Source: an uncultured Clostridia bacterium
Lineage (GTDB): Bacteria > Bacillota > Clostridia > Oscillospirales > Ruminococcaceae
Direction: 5' to 3'
Length of the DNA: 7,337 nt
NCBI GenBank assembly: GCA_945933905.1
Contig: CAMEQX010000063.1
Span: forward strand, 1-7,337
The notes beneath the pieces were generated by a model that was given only the letters and a program-made list of their open reading frames with translations, was not told where the DNA came from and searched no databases. A program made the translations under genes and the position numbers. How positions within the stretch are numbered: position 1 is the stretch's first letter; every line of letters starts with the position of its first letter. Shown piece after piece: positions 4,846-7,337 of this stretch.

Positions 4846-5033
4846 CCTCGGTTTTTCAAAAAAACCGAAAAAAGCTCTCGAAAAAAACTTCACGGAAATC
4901 CGCAAAATTTTTTAAAAACCGTTTCAAAATTTTCGTTGAAATTCAGAATTTTTTCACGATTTTTTGCTGAAAAATATCAGCAAATCGAGAGCTTTTTTCG
5001 CTTCTCTTGGAGTAAATTTTCGGAGTTTTTTTG
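4846..5033. other. AT-rich non-coding segment full of inverted repeats
   Basis: No gene is credible here. The segment is bounded by a perfect 16-bp inverted repeat, with arms at 4866-4881 and 4985-5000 (CGAAAAAAGCTCTCGA and its complement). Smaller hairpins lie before and inside it: 4849-4867 (8 bp, CGGTTTTT arm), 4893-4902 (CGGA/TCCG), 4922-4941 (TTTCAA/TTGAAA) and 4963-4984 (TTTGCTGA/TCAGCAAA, 8 bp). It lies between the TOPRIM terminator and the oriT candidate. It could be an accessory part of oriT or a start site for complementary-strand synthesis, but this is speculation. Confidence 0.55.
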
Positions 5034-5066
5034 AAAAAATCCGCAGAATTTTTTGTAATTCTGCGG
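5034..5066 (-). terminator. Intrinsic terminator after the TOPRIM gene
   Basis: On the minus strand CCGCAGAATT (5066-5057), a 6-nt loop and AATTCTGCGG (5050-5041) form a perfect 10-bp stem, followed by ATTTTTTC. It lies 26 bp past the TOPRIM stop codon. Confidence 0.88.
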
Positions 5067-5092
5067 AAATTTTCTTTTCAGTTTTGCAAGAT

Positions 5093-6040
5093 TTAGCGGC
5101 GAGAATGCGAGCTGTTTTTGGTGAAATTCTGCTCGGGTTTTTGCGGAGATACTTGCTCGTTTTTTTCGATTTTCTCAACCGTTTGTTTGAGCAAATCGTT
5201 CCAATCTTTCACACCTTTTTCTTCGAGAATTTTTCGGCAAGGTGTGAGATTGTTGTCCTGCGTGAATTTAATTCCCGCCTCGTCATTGTCAACGCAGCTG
5301 TACATTTTTATTCCGCTGTCGGCGATTTTTTTTATGGAATTCGGTTTCAATCCCGCCATTGAAACAAGCAGGGAATTTTGAATTTTTTCTTGATTTGCCA
5401 TCTGTTTGAATGAAAGCAAATCAATCGCGCTCTCGAAAACGTAGCACTTTTTCGGTTCGCCGATTTTTACGGAAAACACGCTTTCGCTCGTTCCCGCAGC
5501 AACTCCTTTGTACCTTTGGAACGAGCTTGTACCTTGAATTTCCGCGCCGATAATTTTTCCGTTCTCGTCCTTGTGAACGAAAACCGCGTTGCCTTTTTTG
5601 TCTTGATAAAGCAGTCCATCGTGTGCAAGCTGCGACACAATTCTCGGACTTATTTTTCGGCTTTGGCAAAGGTAAGCGAAAACGCGTTTCATATTCTCGG
5701 CTTTCTCGGGGAGCGAAAGTTCCTTGTGATTTTCAATGGGCGCGGAACGTTTTACCTCGGAAAAACTGCTGCCTGCGAGTTGCTCGACCGCGCTTTTGAA
5801 ATCAAGTCCGATAACGTCCGTGAGGCAATTTATCGCGTTGTTGCCGCCGCGATTTGTGCCGCTTTGCGAGAAGCAGTACCACTGATTTGTCACGGTGTTC
5901 ACGAACAAACCGCCGTAGCCTTTGACGTGCAGCTCATTTCTTTTTTGCTCACATTCATAGCCGCTTTTGAGAAAATACTCTGCGAGATTTGCGTTTCTTG
6001 CGCGTTGAATTAGCTCGGAATTTATATTTTCATCTGCCAT
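5093..6040 (-). CDS. DUF3991/TOPRIM-domain primase-like protein
   Basis: This 315-residue protein belongs to the DUF3991-TOPRIM proteins common on Firmicute mobilizable elements, which are thought to act in DNA priming or processing during transfer or replication. The N-terminal part (about 15-90) resembles the DnaG zinc-binding fold (GLFVNTVTNQWYCFSQ), but a full set of zinc cysteines is not evident. A DUF3991-like segment (about 115-185) follows. The TOPRIM domain (about 196-285) has the conserved glutamate in VFESAIDLLSF (Glu203) and the DxD pair in CVDNDEAG (Asp251, Asp253), so metal binding looks intact. The C-terminal tail is polar and charged. The start is ATG with AAAGGA about eight bases upstream. 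Only about 60 bp separate it from the helicase gene, with a terminator between and no clear promoter, so expression may depend on readthrough. The family call is firm; the reaction is inferred. Confidence 0.85.
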   Translation of the reverse strand: MADENINSELIQRARNANLAEYFLKSGYECEQKRNELHVKGYGGLFVNTVTNQWYCFSQSGTNRGGNNAINCLTDVIGLDFKSAVEQLAGSSFSEVKRSAPIENHKELSLPEKAENMKRVFAYLCQSRKISPRIVSQLAHDGLLYQDKKGNAVFVHKDENGKIIGAEIQGTSSFQRYKGVAAGTSESVFSVKIGEPKKCYVFESAIDLLSFKQMANQEKIQNSLLVSMAGLKPNSIKKIADSGIKMYSCVDNDEAGIKFTQDNNLTPCRKILEEKGVKDWNDLLKQTVEKIEKNEQVSPQKPEQNFTKNSSHSRR

Positions 6041-6056
6041 AATCTCATTCCTTTCT

Positions 6057-6089
6057 GAAAAAGAATAGCCCCGTCAGAGCGGCGGGGCT
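6057..6089 (-). terminator. Intrinsic terminator between helicase and TOPRIM genes
   Basis: On the minus strand AGCCCCG (6089-6083), a 9-nt loop and CGGGGCT (6073-6067) form a GC-rich 7-bp stem followed by ATTCTTTTTC. It starts nine bases after the helicase stop codon. The T-run ends just before the TOPRIM ribosome binding site, so it may act as an attenuator. Confidence 0.8.
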
Positions 6090-6098
6090 GTGTGAAAA

Positions 6099-7337
6099 TT
6101 ATCTTTTCGGGTGCTTGGGAGTGGGTTTGTCTTGGTTCAGTTCGGGCGGGTTTTCTTCTTTATCGTTATCCTCGCTGATGAAAACTTCTTCGTTTCTTCC
6201 GCAGTCAAGCTCTGCGTTTAGCTGCTCAAGACGCGCGGATTTTTCGGCAAGCTCATCGGCAAATTCAAACGGCTGCGTGAGAGTTTTTGTCGCCTGCTCG
6301 ATATCGGATTTGTCGCGCGAAATCGTATTTTCGCAGTTTGCGATTTCCTTGTCGATACCGATTTTAACGATGTTTTCCATTCGGGTAAGGTCGCCGAGAT
6401 TGCTGATAAACTCAACGTTCGTGCTGTAATTCAGACCGCCGTCGCGTTTGAGATTTATCGTAGCGAATGAAGCGGTGAGCGATGTCGGCGGGGAAAGCGT
6501 GATTTCAAACCCCTTGTACTCGCCGAGCTTAATTTCATCGTGTTTCACAATGCACCTTTGAATTTCTTTCGCGAGAACATCTGCGGCTTCCGTGCGCTCG
6601 GTGTAGGTTTTTCCGTTCAGCTTTACGGAGAATTCTTCAGACTGTTTTTCCGCAAATTCCTTGTCGCTTTTCGCCAGAACCAATCGTTTTTCCTGCAATG
6701 TTAGCTCGGCTTTTCGCTGAACAAGAACGTCCTCGAGCTTGTACTTGTTGTTATAATGTTCGCTTTCGAGCGTGCGCAGGCGCGACACTTCACCGTCAAG
6801 CTCAATCTTTTCTTTAATGCGCGGGTCGCCTGTTGCAAGGGCTTGCATTTCAGAGTAATTCAGCACCATTTCGTCCACGTCCTCGCACGTTCTTGCGGGA
6901 GTTTTTCCCGACATAAGCTGCGAAATAAATTTCTGTTTTGTGACGATTATATTCATCATATACGCGTCAAACGTGTTTTCGGTGACGTAATTGTACACGC
7001 TTACCTTGTCAAACGTGTTGCCTTGACGAATTATTCTACCGTTGCGCTGCTCCAAATCAGACGGTTTCCACGGGATATCCAAATGATGAAGTGCGGCGAG
7101 TTTCGTCTGAATGTTCGCGCCTGTTCCAAGCTTGCTTGTGCTAGCGAGAACGATACGCTTCTGTCCCGAACGCAGCTGCGCGAACATCTCGTTTCGCTGC
7201 TTTTGGTCTTTCGCGTCGCCTGCGGTGCAAATCTCGCTTGCGGGAATTCCGCGCCGCTGAAGCTCCTCTTTGATGTAGTCGTAAACCGAGAATTTTCCGT
7301 CATCTGAATTTACCGCTATGTCGCAGAAAATAGCTTG
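6099..7337 (-). CDS. SNF2-like helicase of a large mobile-element protein, 3' part only
   Basis: The reading frame stays open to the window edge, so this is the C-terminal 412 residues of a longer protein. The ATG at 7187 is internal: the 50 codons upstream, starting QAIFCDIAVNSDDGKFSVYD, continue the same domain. This is the second RecA-like domain of a superfamily 2 helicase. The motif V-like LGTGANIQ (visible residues about 70-77) and motif VI QRNGRIIRQG (97-106; arginines 98, 101 and 104) are clear, with the ATP-coupling core otherwise off-window. After about residue 160 the chain is largely helical and charged, with a predicted coiled coil, and it ends in a proline- and acid-rich tail. 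Such helicase halves are usually part of very large polyvalent proteins of conjugative or mobilizable elements, often with a methylase domain. Whether a methylase is present here cannot be seen. Confidence 0.85.
   Translation of the reverse strand, partial: QAIFCDIAVNSDDGKFSVYDYIKEELQRRGIPASEICTAGDAKDQKQRNEMFAQLRSGQKRIVLASTSKLGTGANIQTKLAALHHLDIPWKPSDLEQRNGRIIRQGNTFDKVSVYNYVTENTFDAYMMNIIVTKQKFISQLMSGKTPARTCEDVDEMVLNYSEMQALATGDPRIKEKIELDGEVSRLRTLESEHYNNKYKLEDVLVQRKAELTLQEKRLVLAKSDKEFAEKQSEEFSVKLNGKTYTERTEAADVLAKEIQRCIVKHDEIKLGEYKGFEITLSPPTSLTASFATINLKRDGGLNYSTNVEFISNLGDLTRMENIVKIGIDKEIANCENTISRDKSDIEQATKTLTQPFEFADELAEKSARLEQLNAELDCGRNEEVFISEDNDKEENPPELNQDKPTPKHPKR

Noticed and set aside
4849..4867. 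Terminator for either strand at the CGGTTTTT hairpin
   Set aside because: The stem is 8 bp but no T-run follows on either strand in the right position. The T-run precedes it on the minus strand.
5516..6013. Plus-strand ORF of 165 residues
   Set aside because: Antisense shadow of the TOPRIM gene.
6756..7307. Plus-strand ORF of 183 residues, and a 90-residue minus-strand frame at 7031-7303
   Set aside because: Both overlap the helicase domain, whose motifs V and VI fix the true frame.
1..7337. Insertion sequence or transposase, tRNA or rRNA
   Set aside because: No transposase motifs, terminal repeats with target duplications, or RNA gene signatures were seen.

Overview
The window is the left end of a contig from a mobilizable element (plasmid or integrated), most likely of a Firmicute, class Clostridia. 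Evidence for this host is the RepA/DUF6017-type initiator, a MobV (Mob_Pre) relaxase, an epsilon-zeta toxin-antitoxin pair, strong SigA-type promoters (TTGACA-17-TATAAT), AGGAGG-type ribosome binding sites and very AT-rich spacers between more balanced coding regions. A Ruminococcus-like host is plausible, but this is an inference. Bases 1-49 are not biological: they match the Illumina P5/TruSeq universal adapter, so native sequence starts at base 50.

All genes I can support lie on the minus strand and are read from right to left. In transcription order they are: the 3' part of a large SNF2-like helicase protein (7337-6099, cut by the window edge) and an intrinsic terminator; a DUF3991/TOPRIM primase-like protein (6040-5093) and a second terminator; about 470 bp of non-coding DNA holding an AT-rich structured segment and a cluster of perfect inverted repeats that is a good oriT candidate; the MobV relaxase (4622-2724) and a terminator; a winged-helix/DUF6017 replication initiator (2630-1548) whose central linker DNA carries palindromic and tandem repeats that may be an intragenic origin; a promoter, then epsilon antitoxin (1451-1194, TTG start) and zeta toxin (1174-443); a terminator; a second perfect promoter driving a probable structured non-coding RNA of about 200 nt (351-150) with three tandem repeat units of about 32 nt and its own UUCG-loop terminator; then a third copy of the promoter module, which points off the contig and is cut by the adapter.

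The genes fit together as a mobilizable backbone. Helicase and TOPRIM proteins would support DNA processing and priming, oriT plus MobV would support transfer using a helper's secretion system, Rep would drive replication, and epsilon-zeta would give post-segregational stability. The part that least resembles a textbook module is the left end. There, a repeat-containing RNA gene lies between two near-identical terminator-promoter cassettes, and a third, related promoter drives epsilon-zeta. All three promoters carry the same inverted repeat centred near -58. The architecture resembles a type III antitoxin RNA locus or a multi-copy regulatory RNA, but any partner gene would lie beyond the contig end.
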